Assembly: GCA_007693535.1 (NCBI GenBank)
Contig: REDK01000176.1
Span: 1-51,232 of the forward strand
Direction of reading: 5' to 3'
DNA length: 51,232 nucleotides
DNA from: Chromatiaceae bacterium
GTDB lineage: Bacteria; Pseudomonadota; Gammaproteobacteria; Chromatiales; Chromatiaceae
A program made the translations under genes and the position numbers. Below the pieces are notes generated by a model. That model was not told where the DNA came from and did no database searches. It worked only from the letters and a program-made list of their open reading frames with translations. This document shows, in pieces, positions 1 through 7,057 of the stretch (positions are counted from its first letter, which is position 1; each line of letters starts with the position of its first letter).

Positions 1-71
1 CGAGCCCCGGCCGAGTTCGGCGCGCACCGCGAGCACGGTCGGCGTTCGACCGCGAGCGGCCAGCGCCGAGG
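1..71 (-). pseudogene. KfrA-like N-terminal fragment, first copy
   Basis: Read on the minus strand this encodes a peptide containing RGRTPTVLAVRAELGRGS, the N-terminal helix-turn-helix signature of KfrA-type plasmid DNA-binding proteins. It is nearly identical to bases 2332-2402, with about two mismatches in 71. It runs off the left edge of the window. On its other side it joins, in the same reading frame, the end of an IS21 transposase fragment, so a recombination joint lies near base 71. Only a piece of the gene is visible, and whether it continues outside the window is unknown. Confidence 0.6.
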
Positions 72-492
72 TGGCCGGCCCGATCGCAGCAGCCCAATCG
101 AGCGCGCGTTGCGGCGACCATTGGTAGTGCTCGCGGTGCGCCTTGGGCATGTGCTCGGGCCGGGTGCAGTCCTGCCCGGCGCTGCCGCGCGGGTGCACGG
201 CCACGCGCTTGCCGCGCGCGAAGACCTCGAGGCCGGTGCCGCTCAGGCGCACATCCAGCAGCTGCCCCGCCAGCGCGTGCGGGACGCTGTAGGCGCAATC
301 GCGGACCTGGATGTGGTAGTCCAGGCCGGCGCGGCAGCGCCGCCACTCGGCAAGCTCGTAGGGGGCCTCGGGCAGCGTCTTGAGCACCGGGCGCTCCAGC
401 CGCTCGAACAGGCTGCGGCGCGAGCCAGGGAGTTTTTGAAATGCGCGCTCGTTGAGCGCGATGAGCAGCTCGGCAATGGCCGCGTTGAGCGC
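71..492 (-). pseudogene. istA: IS21-family transposase IstA, C-terminal remnant
   Basis: The minus-strand frame is open for about 140 codons and carries IstA C-terminal hallmarks: the stretch FQKLPGSRRSLFERL, then YELAEWRRCRAGLDYHIQV, a Y-S-V-P-H motif, and HPRGSAGQD followed by EHMPKAHREHYQW. This part follows the DDE catalytic domain in IS21 transposases; the catalytic domain, the start codon and the partner istB are absent. The reading frame does not continue upstream: beyond about base 492 another gene remnant begins in a different frame. At its 3' end it fuses to the KfrA-like fragment. It is therefore a dead fragment. The identification is from recognised family motifs, not a search. 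Confidence 0.8.
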
Positions 493-998
493 CGCCAACG
501 AGGTGGTAGTCCCGTCCGCGTACCGCGAACTTGACCAGGGCGTCGAGTACGGACCGGAACAGCAGTCCGGATTCCTCCCGGACCTTGCCATAGACCCCGG
601 CCATCCAGCGCTTATCCGCGTCCAGCTCCAGGACGGGGTCGGGCTCGACCAAGAGGGCTTCGACGATCTCGAAGAAGCGGTCGAACTCCGCAGCCGTGAT
701 CCGGTCCGCGAAGACATCGAGCAGCTCCAGCGGCGCCTTGGCGGGCCAGACCTTACCGATGGAGATCACCGGGGCATCGTCGACCCAGGAGAGCTTGCGG
801 AGCTTTCGCTCGACGGTTTCGTAGGGTTCTCCGGTTCTGACCGTCCCACCCCGATCGACTCACGAACTCGCCTGCAGGAAAGGCAATCGCGGTAACGGTA
901 CCTGCTTGCACGGCCAGTCGCCGAATCAACCGCGGCAATTCGCCCTGGGCCGCGCGGGTCTCCGCCCAACGCTCGATGTCCTTGGCGGAGATCTTCAA
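493..998 (-). pseudogene. Remnant of a large uncharacterised (possibly NTPase) protein, internally deleted
   Basis: Two pieces of one apparent gene lie head to tail. The N-terminus begins at a TTG at 998, which overlaps the toxin stop codon as TTGA, and reads LKISAKDIERWAETRAAQG through SGWDG. Near base 835 the frame changes, and a second open stretch reads ETVERKLRKLSWVDDAP, then GKVWPAKAPLELLDVF and ESGLLFRSVLDALVKFA down to about base 495. From memory, similar segments sit at the start and deep inside very large (over 1000 residue) uncharacterised bacterial proteins, some apparently NTPases. I cannot confirm the family or a defence role. The middle is deleted and the 3' end is truncated at the IstA fragment. 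Confidence 0.5.
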
Positions 999-1273
999 CG
1001 GTAGACCTCGTCGTGAGTGCCGATGTCGAGCAGGACGATCTCCTGTTCGCTCACCCTCACCAGCAGGGCGACTCGGTATGAGTAGGTCAGGCTAACAGCC
1101 TGAACTCCGCCCAGATTGCCGGAGAGCAGATGTAGCTTGAGCTTCGGTTGGAAGGGATCTCGGCTGAGATCGTCGAGGGTATCCCGCAGGGCTTGGCGAA
1201 GATCGGGATGCTTGCGCAGGAACTTGCGTGCGCGACGCTCGAAATGCTGGGTCGTGACCAGCGCGAAGCTCAT
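995..1273 (-). CDS. RelE/ParE-superfamily toxin of a type II toxin-antitoxin pair
   Basis: A 92-residue basic protein. It shows the RelE/ParE fold pattern: an N-terminal segment F-x-R-x-A-R-K-F-L-R-K-H, a helix LRQALRDTLDDL, the motif PFQPKLKLHLLSG, and strands SYRVALLVRV and IVLLDIGTHDEVY. The family members cleave mRNA at the ribosome or inhibit gyrase; this sequence most resembles the YafQ/RelE-type mRNA interferases, but the exact subtype is uncertain. The start codon at 1273 overlaps the antitoxin stop by 4 bp, so the two are translationally coupled. The final D-E-V-Y is typical of active toxins, so it looks intact. Confidence 0.85.
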   Translation of the reverse strand: MSFALVTTQHFERRARKFLRKHPDLRQALRDTLDDLSRDPFQPKLKLHLLSGNLGGVQAVSLTYSYRVALLVRVSEQEIVLLDIGTHDEVYR

Positions 1274-1539
1274 GATTCGTCGGCGTCGAGGGCCTTCATC
1301 AAGTCATCGGCGTTCTCGTAGCGGCTCGTTCGACCGATCTCCAAGTCATTCAGCGACTCCCGCAAACGTGCCCTGGCCGCATCGTGGGAGCTTTCCAAGA
1401 GTTCTGCATAGGCCGCTTCCGTGAGCACGACATAGCTCGGACGGTTGTTCTTGATGACATGAACCGGGCCGTCGCGAAGCGCCTCATCAACGGCGGAGAT
1501 CCCCCGGCGCTTGATGTCTTGGGCTGGAATGCTGTTCAT
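1270..1539 (-). CDS. Phd/YefM-type antitoxin
   Basis: An 89-residue protein upstream of the toxin, beginning MNSIPAQDIKRRGISAVDEAL. The N-terminal half matches the Phd/YefM DNA-binding fold (I-K-R-R-G, then VHVIKNNRPSYVVLTEAAYAELLE). The acidic C-terminus (YENADDLMKALDADES) would wrap the toxin. Antitoxins of this family neutralise the toxin and, with it, repress their own promoter. The start is set by a strong GGAGGAG ribosome site seven to nine bases upstream. The pair is complete and is the only clearly intact gene set inside the decayed patch, consistent with addiction-driven retention. Confidence 0.87.
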   Translation of the reverse strand: MNSIPAQDIKRRGISAVDEALRDGPVHVIKNNRPSYVVLTEAAYAELLESSHDAARARLRESLNDLEIGRTSRYENADDLMKALDADES

Positions 1540-1596
1540 GGCTCCTCCGGTACTTTATTTCGCACTCAGTGGAGCACGCAATAGGGTCTCTGTCAA
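1540..1596 (-). promoter_or_regulatory. Ribosome site and possible promoter of the toxin-antitoxin operon
   Basis: On the minus strand a GGAGGAG Shine-Dalgarno lies directly ahead of the antitoxin ATG. Farther upstream a perfect TTGACA occurs (1591-1596 on the plus strand as tgtcaa), but no good -10 hexamer is found 16-18 bases from it; an AATAAA lies at a different spacing. The ribosome site is firm, the promoter only possible. Confidence 0.4.
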
Positions 1597-1599
1597 TGT

Positions 1600-1944
1600 T
1601 GGTGCTCCCCAGACTCGGGTCTCGAAGCCGCACTCCAATCACCATCCACCATGTTTCGATTTCTGCCGTGCCGGGGCTTAACGTTGCTTGCATGGGAACG
1701 CCTTATACTTTGGCAGTCGCAGGCGACCAGCGGCTGGTCTGGGGGGATCTGGTGGTCTCGTCGCCGGGATTGAGCATGACAGCTATGCGTCCTTTGCGGC
1801 CCCTCAACCGGCGAGTCTCAGTGGCAGCAATGGGTCGCCAGCCGACAGTCACCGAGCACCGTCCCGATCACCTCCCCAGCCAACACGACCAGCCAGCCAG
1901 CCGGCCGTTTCCTCACAAACCAACCGGGCAACTCCCGCTTCGGC
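1600..1944. other. Intergenic stretch with no recognisable gene
   Basis: I see open frames here but none with recognisable protein motifs. They look like chance open frames in GC-rich DNA. Short CCAG repeats occur near 1893-1905. No RNA gene or clear regulatory site is visible. Confidence 0.4.
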
Positions 1945-2480
1945 TCACGGTGGTCGCCCCGCCGGTCCGCCGTCCGTCCTCTTGGATAGGGTGCGGGAAC
2001 GCTCGGCATCGGTCCGCGAACGCCCGGGCAGGCCGCCTGCCTCCGGCTTGACCGGTTCGTGGTGCCGGGTCATCGTCGCGCGCGCCTCGACCAGCGCCGC
2101 CGCCAACGACGCCCTGGCCCGTCGCTCGGCGACAAGCTCGGCACGCACCTGATCGAGCCTGTCGGCAGGCTGCGCGCGCTCGGCGACGAACTGGTCCTCG
2201 GCCGCGCGGTAGGCGGCCGCCCAGATCTCCTTCACCAATACCTCGACCAGGGCGGGCACGGGGGGAAGCGGCTCTTCGGTGGGGTGCCGCTCGGCCCACC
2301 AGGCGGCGAGGACCGGGGCGATCGTGTTCGGCGAGCCCCGGCCGAGTTCGGCGCGCACCGCGAGCACGGTCGGCGTTCGACCGCGATCGGCCAGCGTCGA
2401 GGCCGCGGCGCGGATCTGTTCCGGGGTGATGCCGGTGCGGGGCTTGGGCTCGCTCCAGCAAGCCGGGCACGGGGTGGCGC
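1945..2480 (-). pseudogene. KfrA-like DNA-binding protein, second copy, probably degraded
   Basis: The minus-strand frame contains GITPEQIRAAASTLADRG followed by RTPTVLAVRAELGRGSPNTI and LAAWWAERH, the N-terminal DNA-binding module of KfrA-type proteins. An alanine- and arginine-rich helix follows (QVRAELVAERRARASLAAAL), as in their coiled-coil tails. KfrA proteins act as plasmid transcription and partition accessory factors. No ATG, GTG or TTG occurs in frame ahead of the conserved module; the first usable start is a GTG at 2367 inside it. The C-terminus ends after about 140 residues in an unrelated tail. I therefore call it a remnant, though a short functional protein is possible. It diverges from the XRE gene at 2568. 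Confidence 0.5.
2332..2402. repeat. 71-bp direct repeat partner of bases 1-71
   Basis: Bases 2332-2386 match bases 1-55 exactly and similarity continues with about two mismatches to 2402. The repeat lies in the KfrA-like coding region and brackets the IS21, toxin-antitoxin and decayed-gene patch as a direct repeat. Confidence 0.85.
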
Positions 2481-2567
2481 CGGCGCGATGGGCCAGCGCG
2501 ACCGTTCTGCGCGCGATTCTCCGTTTGTCGTCGAGTGCCGCGAAAGGGCCTCGCGGACGATCGCGGC

Positions 2568-2897
2568 ATGCCGCGTTCGTCTCCGTCGCCGATCCGGTTC
2601 AGCCGTCGCCTGCGCCAGGCGCGTCAAGCTGTCGGGATCCCGCCGGATCGCCTCGGTGTGCTGATCGAGCTCGACGAGGCCACCAGCAGCGCGCGGATCA
2701 GTCGCTACGAGACCGGGGTCCACGAGCCGCCGCTGGAGATCGCCGCGAAGCTGGCCGGCGTGCTCGGCGTGCCAATGGCCGACGTCTACTGCGAGGACGA
2801 TCTGTTGGCCGAGCTGATCCTGCGCTACGGGGCGCTCGATGAGGAGGGGCGGGCGCGGGTTCGGGCGTTGGTCGCCGGGTTGGACTTGCCGGCTTGA
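2568..2897 (+). CDS. XRE-family (Cro/C1-type) transcriptional regulator
   Basis: A 109-residue protein with one helix-turn-helix domain: FSRRLRQARQAVGIPPDRLG, then SSARISRYETGVHEPPLEI and AAKLAGVLGVPMADVY, the classic XRE arrangement in which the recognition helix carries S-x-R-I-S-R-Y-E. The C-terminal part (LAELILRYGALDEEGRARVRALV) is a short helical tail. The start at 2568 is preferred because translation from the upstream ATG at 2535 would add residues unlike the family. It is divergent from the KfrA-like remnant. It probably controls a neighbouring accessory gene or itself; the target cannot be told. Confidence 0.85.
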   Translation: MPRSSPSPIRFSRRLRQARQAVGIPPDRLGVLIELDEATSSARISRYETGVHEPPLEIAAKLAGVLGVPMADVYCEDDLLAELILRYGALDEEGRARVRALVAGLDLPA

Positions 2898-3520
2898 GAC
2901 GGATGGCGCCGCCGCGACGGAACCCCGGTCAGGGCCGCGCTGGCCAAGGGGCCTTTCGCTCGCCTCGGCTAGTCCCGGCCACGATCGCCGTGATCCGGCG
3001 ACAGCCCCGTCGTCTCGAAGTCGATGACCACGCCGGGTTCCACAGGATGCCCTCCAGGGTTCGAGCCAAGGGTGCGTCCCCCATGGCGACAGCGCGCGGT
3101 GGGGAGCGCGTGACCCGGCCGCGATTTCGCGCACGGGGACCGGGTTCGTTAGACTGGGGCGCAGGCAGGATAGCGCGTCCGCAGGCCCTCGTCCCTCGGT
3201 TCCGTCCCATGGAGACCGGGCAGGTATTTGGCGCGGCGCCGACGATATCGCCCGAATGCAGCGAAGCGGCATCCAGGGCCTGGCGTCAGCCGATCGCTTT
3301 GCGTTGGCCTTGATTGCATTTGCGGAGCCCGCTGGCGCTCTACCAGGGGCGCACGGTGGGGCCGCACGGGCGGGCTGCACGGCCACTGGCTCGAATCCTT
3401 GCCCGGTTCCATCCGCGCGGACAGTTGCACCAGGCCGCGCCAGCGCGCTCGCCCTGCCCCTGTGGTAGACACCCTCCGTTACACTGCCCAGTGTCCGCCG
3501 CTGCACCATCGGACCATTGC
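2898..3520. other. Gene-free stretch upstream of cobI
   Basis: No frame here carries recognisable motifs. It contains a piece (around 3256-3285, beginning atgcagcgaagcggcatcc) of a kind that, from memory, recurs between genes in Chromatiales genomes; I cannot verify that here. No convincing cobalamin riboswitch was found despite the downstream cobalamin genes. Confidence 0.4.
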
Positions 3521-4351
3521 ATGTCAGGCACCCAACTCGCAGCCGCGACCGCGGCTGAACTCATCGCCACCCAACCCGGTCGCCTCATCGGCGTCTCCCT
3601 CGGTCCCGGTGATCCCGATCTGATCACCCGCCGGGCCTTCGCCCGGTTGACCTCGTCGGCACGCTGGGCCTATCCGGTCACCGGACCCGGCGCCCGTTCG
3701 CATGCCCTGGAGATCGCCTGCCGGGCCGGGCTGGCGGTGCCGGCAGACGCCCTGGCCCTGCACTTTCCGATGACCCGCGACCGCGTCGCACTGACAGCCG
3801 CCTGGCAGCAGGCCGCCGCGCATTGCCTGACGGCGCTGGCCGGCGGGCGCGATCTGGCCTTTCTGGTGGAGGGCGATGCGTCGACCTATTCCACCTTCGG
3901 CCATCTGGCCGCGACCCTGCGTGACCTGGCCCCCGGTCTGGCGATCGAGGTGATCCCCGGCGTGACCTCCTTCGCGGCTGCCGCCGCCCGCCTGGCCGAG
4001 CCGCTGGTCAGCGATGCCGGCGTCCTGGCGGTGATCCCGGCCGCCTATGGCATCGAGGTCATCGACCGGCTGCTGGATCAATGCGACACCCTGGTCCTGC
4101 TCAAGGTCAACCCGCTGCTGGATCAGGTGCTGGCCCTGCTGGAGCGGCGTGGCCTCAGCGGCCACGCCCGCTATCTGGAACGTCTAGGCACCGCAGCGGA
4201 GCGGGTGCTGCTAGGGCTGGATGGCCTACACGGCAGCCGGGTGCCCTATCTGTCACTGCTACTGGTCAAGAATCCCGGGCGCCACGCCACCCCGCCGGCC
4301 CCCATGGCGAGCAGCCCCCTGCCCGATCCCCCAACTGGGTCCCCGCGATGA
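3521..4351 (+). CDS. cobI: Precorrin-2/cobalt-factor-II C20-methyltransferase
   Basis: A 276-residue SAM-dependent tetrapyrrole methylase that methylates C20 of the corrin precursor during cobalamin synthesis. The N-terminal G-V-S-L-G-P-G-D-P-D-L-I-T motif is the SAM-binding loop of the family. LAFLVEGDASTYSTF and IEVIPGVTSFAAAAARL are the next two signature blocks, and VLLKVNPLLDQVLALL is typical of CobI/CbiL. Length and block order fit a complete enzyme, with a short proline-rich tail. The start at 3521 places the family N-terminus correctly; an in-frame ATG at 3314 would add unrelated residues. The stop overlaps the next start as ATGA, so cobI and cbiG are coupled. CobI versus CbiL cannot be separated by eye; the cbiG neighbour favours the cobalt-early (anaerobic) route. 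Confidence 0.92.
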   Translation: MSGTQLAAATAAELIATQPGRLIGVSLGPGDPDLITRRAFARLTSSARWAYPVTGPGARSHALEIACRAGLAVPADALALHFPMTRDRVALTAAWQQAAAHCLTALAGGRDLAFLVEGDASTYSTFGHLAATLRDLAPGLAIEVIPGVTSFAAAAARLAEPLVSDAGVLAVIPAAYGIEVIDRLLDQCDTLVLLKVNPLLDQVLALLERRGLSGHARYLERLGTAAERVLLGLDGLHGSRVPYLSLLLVKNPGRHATPPAPMASSPLPDPPTGSPR

Positions 4352-5307
4352 CGGCGGGCACCGCCGCGCAGTCGACCGCCGATGCTGCAGCGGGCGCCAC
4401 GCCGCGCATCGCGATCCTGACCTTGACCCGAGGCGGCCTGTGGCTGGCCCGCACGCGCCTGCAGCCGCTGCTGCCGACGGCCCGGCTGTGGGCACCGCGG
4501 CGGCTGCATATCACCGAATCGGCGGTCGCAGCGGGGATGGGACCCACCCCTGGGTCCATGCCCGAGGCGGCCAGCGGGGCCGCGAGCGGACCGGTCGTCG
4601 ATTGGTTCGATGGCCGCCTCGCCGATCTCGTGGCACGCCTGTTCCCGCATCTGGACGCCCTGATCGGCGTCTGCGCGCTGGGCATCCTGGTGCGCGTCAT
4701 CGCCCCGTTACTGCGCGACAAGCGCCGCGATCCAGCCGTGCTCGCGCTGGACGAGGCCGGACAATTCGTGGTGCCGGTGGTCGGCGGCCATCTGCGCGGG
4801 GCCAATGCCCTGGCCCGGCAGTTGGCCGCCGGACTCGGCACCGCGGCGGACGGCCGCGCTGCCATCGCCGTCATCAGCACCGCCTCGGACGTGCAGGGCA
4901 ACCTGGCCCTGGATCTGCTTGGGCAAGAACTGGGCTGGCAATTGCGTGCCAGCCCGAGCGCCCTGCTGCGAGCCAGCGCCGCGCTGGTCAATGGGGCAGC
5001 GGTCGCCTTGGTGCAGCGCGATGGCAGCCGCGACTGGTGGCACCACCATGCCGGCGGCCGCAGCGGCCCCTTGCCGGCCAACCTGCATTGCCTGGATGAT
5101 CCCGCGGGATTCGTCCCTGGCCGCTATCAGGCGCTGCTCTGGATCGCGCACGAACCCCCGCCGGCCGAACTGGCCGCGCGGCCACCGACAGCCCGCAGCG
5201 GCAGCGCTGATGCCCCCGGCGGCGGCGCTGCCGTGGTGCCCGAGCGCGCACCAACCGGCGCCCCCGCGGCCGGGGTCGCGGTGATCTGGTATCGACCGCC
5301 AGCCTGA
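4348..5307 (+). CDS. cbiG: Cobalt-precorrin-5A hydrolase, lacking the usual C-terminal domain
   Basis: A 319-residue protein. CbiG opens the delta-lactone ring of cobalt-precorrin-5A and releases acetaldehyde. The N-terminal domain block is present: LIGVCALGILVRVIAPLL, then KRRDPAVLALDEAGQFVVP and VVGGHLRGANALARQLA. The middle-domain start (ISTASDVQGNLALDLLGQ) follows. The last part (about residues 200-319) is low in motifs, ends in an alanine- and proline-rich tail and lacks the C-terminal CbiG_C/CobE-like domain. In some genomes that domain is a separate protein or is fused to a methyltransferase. The start is fixed by the ATGA overlap with cobI. A functional enzyme is likely, with the missing domain elsewhere. 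Confidence 0.88.
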   Translation: MTAGTAAQSTADAAAGATPRIAILTLTRGGLWLARTRLQPLLPTARLWAPRRLHITESAVAAGMGPTPGSMPEAASGAASGPVVDWFDGRLADLVARLFPHLDALIGVCALGILVRVIAPLLRDKRRDPAVLALDEAGQFVVPVVGGHLRGANALARQLAAGLGTAADGRAAIAVISTASDVQGNLALDLLGQELGWQLRASPSALLRASAALVNGAAVALVQRDGSRDWWHHHAGGRSGPLPANLHCLDDPAGFVPGRYQALLWIAHEPPPAELAARPPTARSGSADAPGGGAAVVPERAPTGAPAAGVAVIWYRPPA

Positions 5308-5337
5308 ACAGGTCCGTCTCCGCGCTTGACCGCCCCG

Positions 5338-5373
5338 GTGGCCACCCCAGTGACCACCCCAGTAACCACCCCG
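5338..5373. repeat. Three tandem copies of a 12-bp unit
   Basis: Three imperfect copies of a 12-bp unit of the form GTRRCCACCCCA lie just downstream of cbiG. No function is apparent. Confidence 0.5.
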
Positions 5374-5384
5374 CCCTAGCCGCA

Positions 5385-5407
5385 CTGCAGATCTAGCGAT
5401 CTGGCAG
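5385..5407. terminator. Hairpin between convergent genes
   Basis: CTGCAGATC-TAGC-GATCTGGCAG forms a nine-pair stem with one bulged G and a four-base loop. It lies between the ends of cbiG and the minus-strand channel gene. There is no U tract, so termination is inferred from position. Confidence 0.4.
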
Positions 5408-5421
5408 ACGGCCGGACTTGC

Positions 5422-6516
5422 TCAGGGCAGCCCCGGAAAGCTGCCGTCGCGCCCCAGGTAGCCCTCGACCATCCGCGCCCACTCTGGCGTATGGATGATC
5501 TCCAGGATGCGCACGTTGATCTCTTCGCGGCGGGCGGTCCGCCGCGGCAGGGCGATCCCATAGTCCTGGCGCGTGAGCAGGAAGGGCAGCACGCGCAGCC
5601 GGCCGCGATGCTGCTCTTGCACCAGGTAGCGCAGGATGGGGGCATCGTGGACCACCGCATCGGCCTGCCCGGTGGCCAGCAGCGCCAGCGCGGCGCCGGC
5701 ATCGTCCACGGTGCGATGGCGGATCAGTTTCTCGGTGAGGAAGCTGGCGCTGGTGCTGCCGGCGACCGCAGCGACCCGCGTGCCGTAGAGGTCTTCGATC
5801 TTGTCGATGCTGTCGTCGAGGGCGCCGATAGTCAGTGCGCTGGCGATGGCCGCGGTGAAGCCGGAGATCACGATGATGCTGGTGAACATCCACACCAGCG
5901 CAATCAGCCGCCCAGCCAGCGTGACCGGGGCCTTGTCGCCATAGCCAACGGTGGTCATGGTCACCGCCGACCACCAGAGTCCGGCGCCGATGCCGCGCAC
6001 CGGCGGGGCCGGAAACTGGTCGTTGCGGCGACGCTCGGCCAGCCACACCAGGGCGCCGAGGAGCGTCAGCAGGCCAAGCAGCGCGGCGAGCGAGGTCAGG
6101 AAGGGCGCCGAGACCACCCGCCGCAGCGCGGTGATCCAGGTCATCGCCGCGCGCGCCGGCACCGCCACCCCGATCCCGGCGGTGAAGAACGGGTGCGTGA
6201 AATCGACCTGCCGCTCGCGTTCCGCGGTGATGGTGAGCGCGGCGGCCGCCGCGTCCACCTCGCCAGCGGCCACCGCCTCCAGCATCTCGGTCAGCCCCAT
6301 CTCGACGAAGCGATAGCTGAAGCCCAGCTCTGCACCCAGACGCTGGATCAGCGCGACGGTAATCCCGGTGAAATCCTCGCCGCTGCGAATCACGAACGGC
6401 GGCGCATGGCGGGTGGCGATGCTGAGCGGCTCCCCCTCGTCGGGAAAGGTCGCGGCGGCAATGACGGGCAGGACCGCCAAGGGGATGGCCAACACGGCAG
6501 GCAACAGGCGTCTCAC
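5422..6516 (-). CDS. Glutamate-receptor-like ligand-gated ion channel (GluR0 type)
   Basis: A 364-residue protein with a signal peptide (about 1-21). Its periplasmic-binding-protein domain is split by a channel core, the architecture of prokaryotic ionotropic glutamate receptors. The first lobe (about 25-128) contains RQVDFTHPFF, typical of amino-acid binding proteins. TM1 is about 138-160, and the pore loop at 189-194 reads TVGYGD, the potassium-selectivity signature. TM2 is about 203-228. The second lobe (235-360) contains GQADAVVHDAPILRYL. Members conduct potassium when a periplasmic amino acid binds. The ligand cannot be predicted from the sequence. The gene stands alone, convergent with cbiG, with no ABC transporter genes beside it. 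Confidence 0.88.
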   Translation of the reverse strand: MRRLLPAVLAIPLAVLPVIAAATFPDEGEPLSIATRHAPPFVIRSGEDFTGITVALIQRLGAELGFSYRFVEMGLTEMLEAVAAGEVDAAAAALTITAERERQVDFTHPFFTAGIGVAVPARAAMTWITALRRVVSAPFLTSLAALLGLLTLLGALVWLAERRRNDQFPAPPVRGIGAGLWWSAVTMTTVGYGDKAPVTLAGRLIALVWMFTSIIVISGFTAAIASALTIGALDDSIDKIEDLYGTRVAAVAGSTSASFLTEKLIRHRTVDDAGAALALLATGQADAVVHDAPILRYLVQEQHRGRLRVLPFLLTRQDYGIALPRRTARREEINVRILEIIHTPEWARMVEGYLGRDGSFPGLP

Positions 6517-7057
6517 GATACGGGGCCTTGATCTAAGGGGCCTTGATCCAACAAAGCGCAGTTGACCGCTGCAGCGCGCTTGGTTGAATGCCGTGGACCG
6601 GATGCGCGCGCAGGCGGGCGCGGATGCAGCCCGGCTGAGATTGGTGGCATCAACAGCTTGCGCGCGCTGACCGCTGCGATGCTGGCAGCGTCGCGGGCAA
6701 GTGTCTGCCCGTCAGGTTTAGCACGCTGGTGCGCTCAGGGACAACCCGGGCCGTGCCGGCCCGGTCACGGTCCAGATGCTGGCTGACTGGGCGCACCACC
6801 CTGAAGCATACCCAACTGCCCGAGCAGTTGCCGCTCAGCGTCGGTCAACTGGTCCGGCGCCAGCCGAGGCAGGATCGAGCAACAAGGCGGCGGCGCCGCG
6901 CTGCAACCGGCGCACCGGGGGCGGTCGCGTGCGGCTCGGCGCGGCCGAGCACAAGACCGCTGCACGATTTATCGGTAACATGCGCACGATTCATCGGGTC
7001 CGAACAAGGTCGGCGCCGGTGGTTGGGAATCCCCACGCAGCGATCACGAGTCTGTCC
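6517..7057. other. Gene-free stretch between the channel and transglycosylase genes
   Basis: This divergent interval carries no recognisable gene. It must hold the promoters of both flanking genes, but I see no convincing -35/-10 pairs. It contains a weak relative of the MITE end at 6548-6570. Confidence 0.4.
6548..6570. repeat. Possible degenerate MITE end
   Basis: The sequence CCAACAAAGCGCAGTTGACC resembles the terminal repeat CCTAGAAACGGCAGTTGACC of the elements at 34584 and 38807, sharing the core GCAGTTGACCGCT. No second end was found nearby, so it may be a relic or coincidence. Confidence 0.35.

Noticed and set aside
3370-3430. Possible cobalamin riboswitch ahead of cobI, from the string GGCCACTGG
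   Set aside because: Only one short box resembles the class; the other conserved elements of the aptamer are missing or out of place.
2232-3509. Long minus-strand open frame of over 400 codons
   Set aside because: It has no recognisable motifs and runs across the XRE gene and intergenic DNA; long open frames are common by chance at this base composition.
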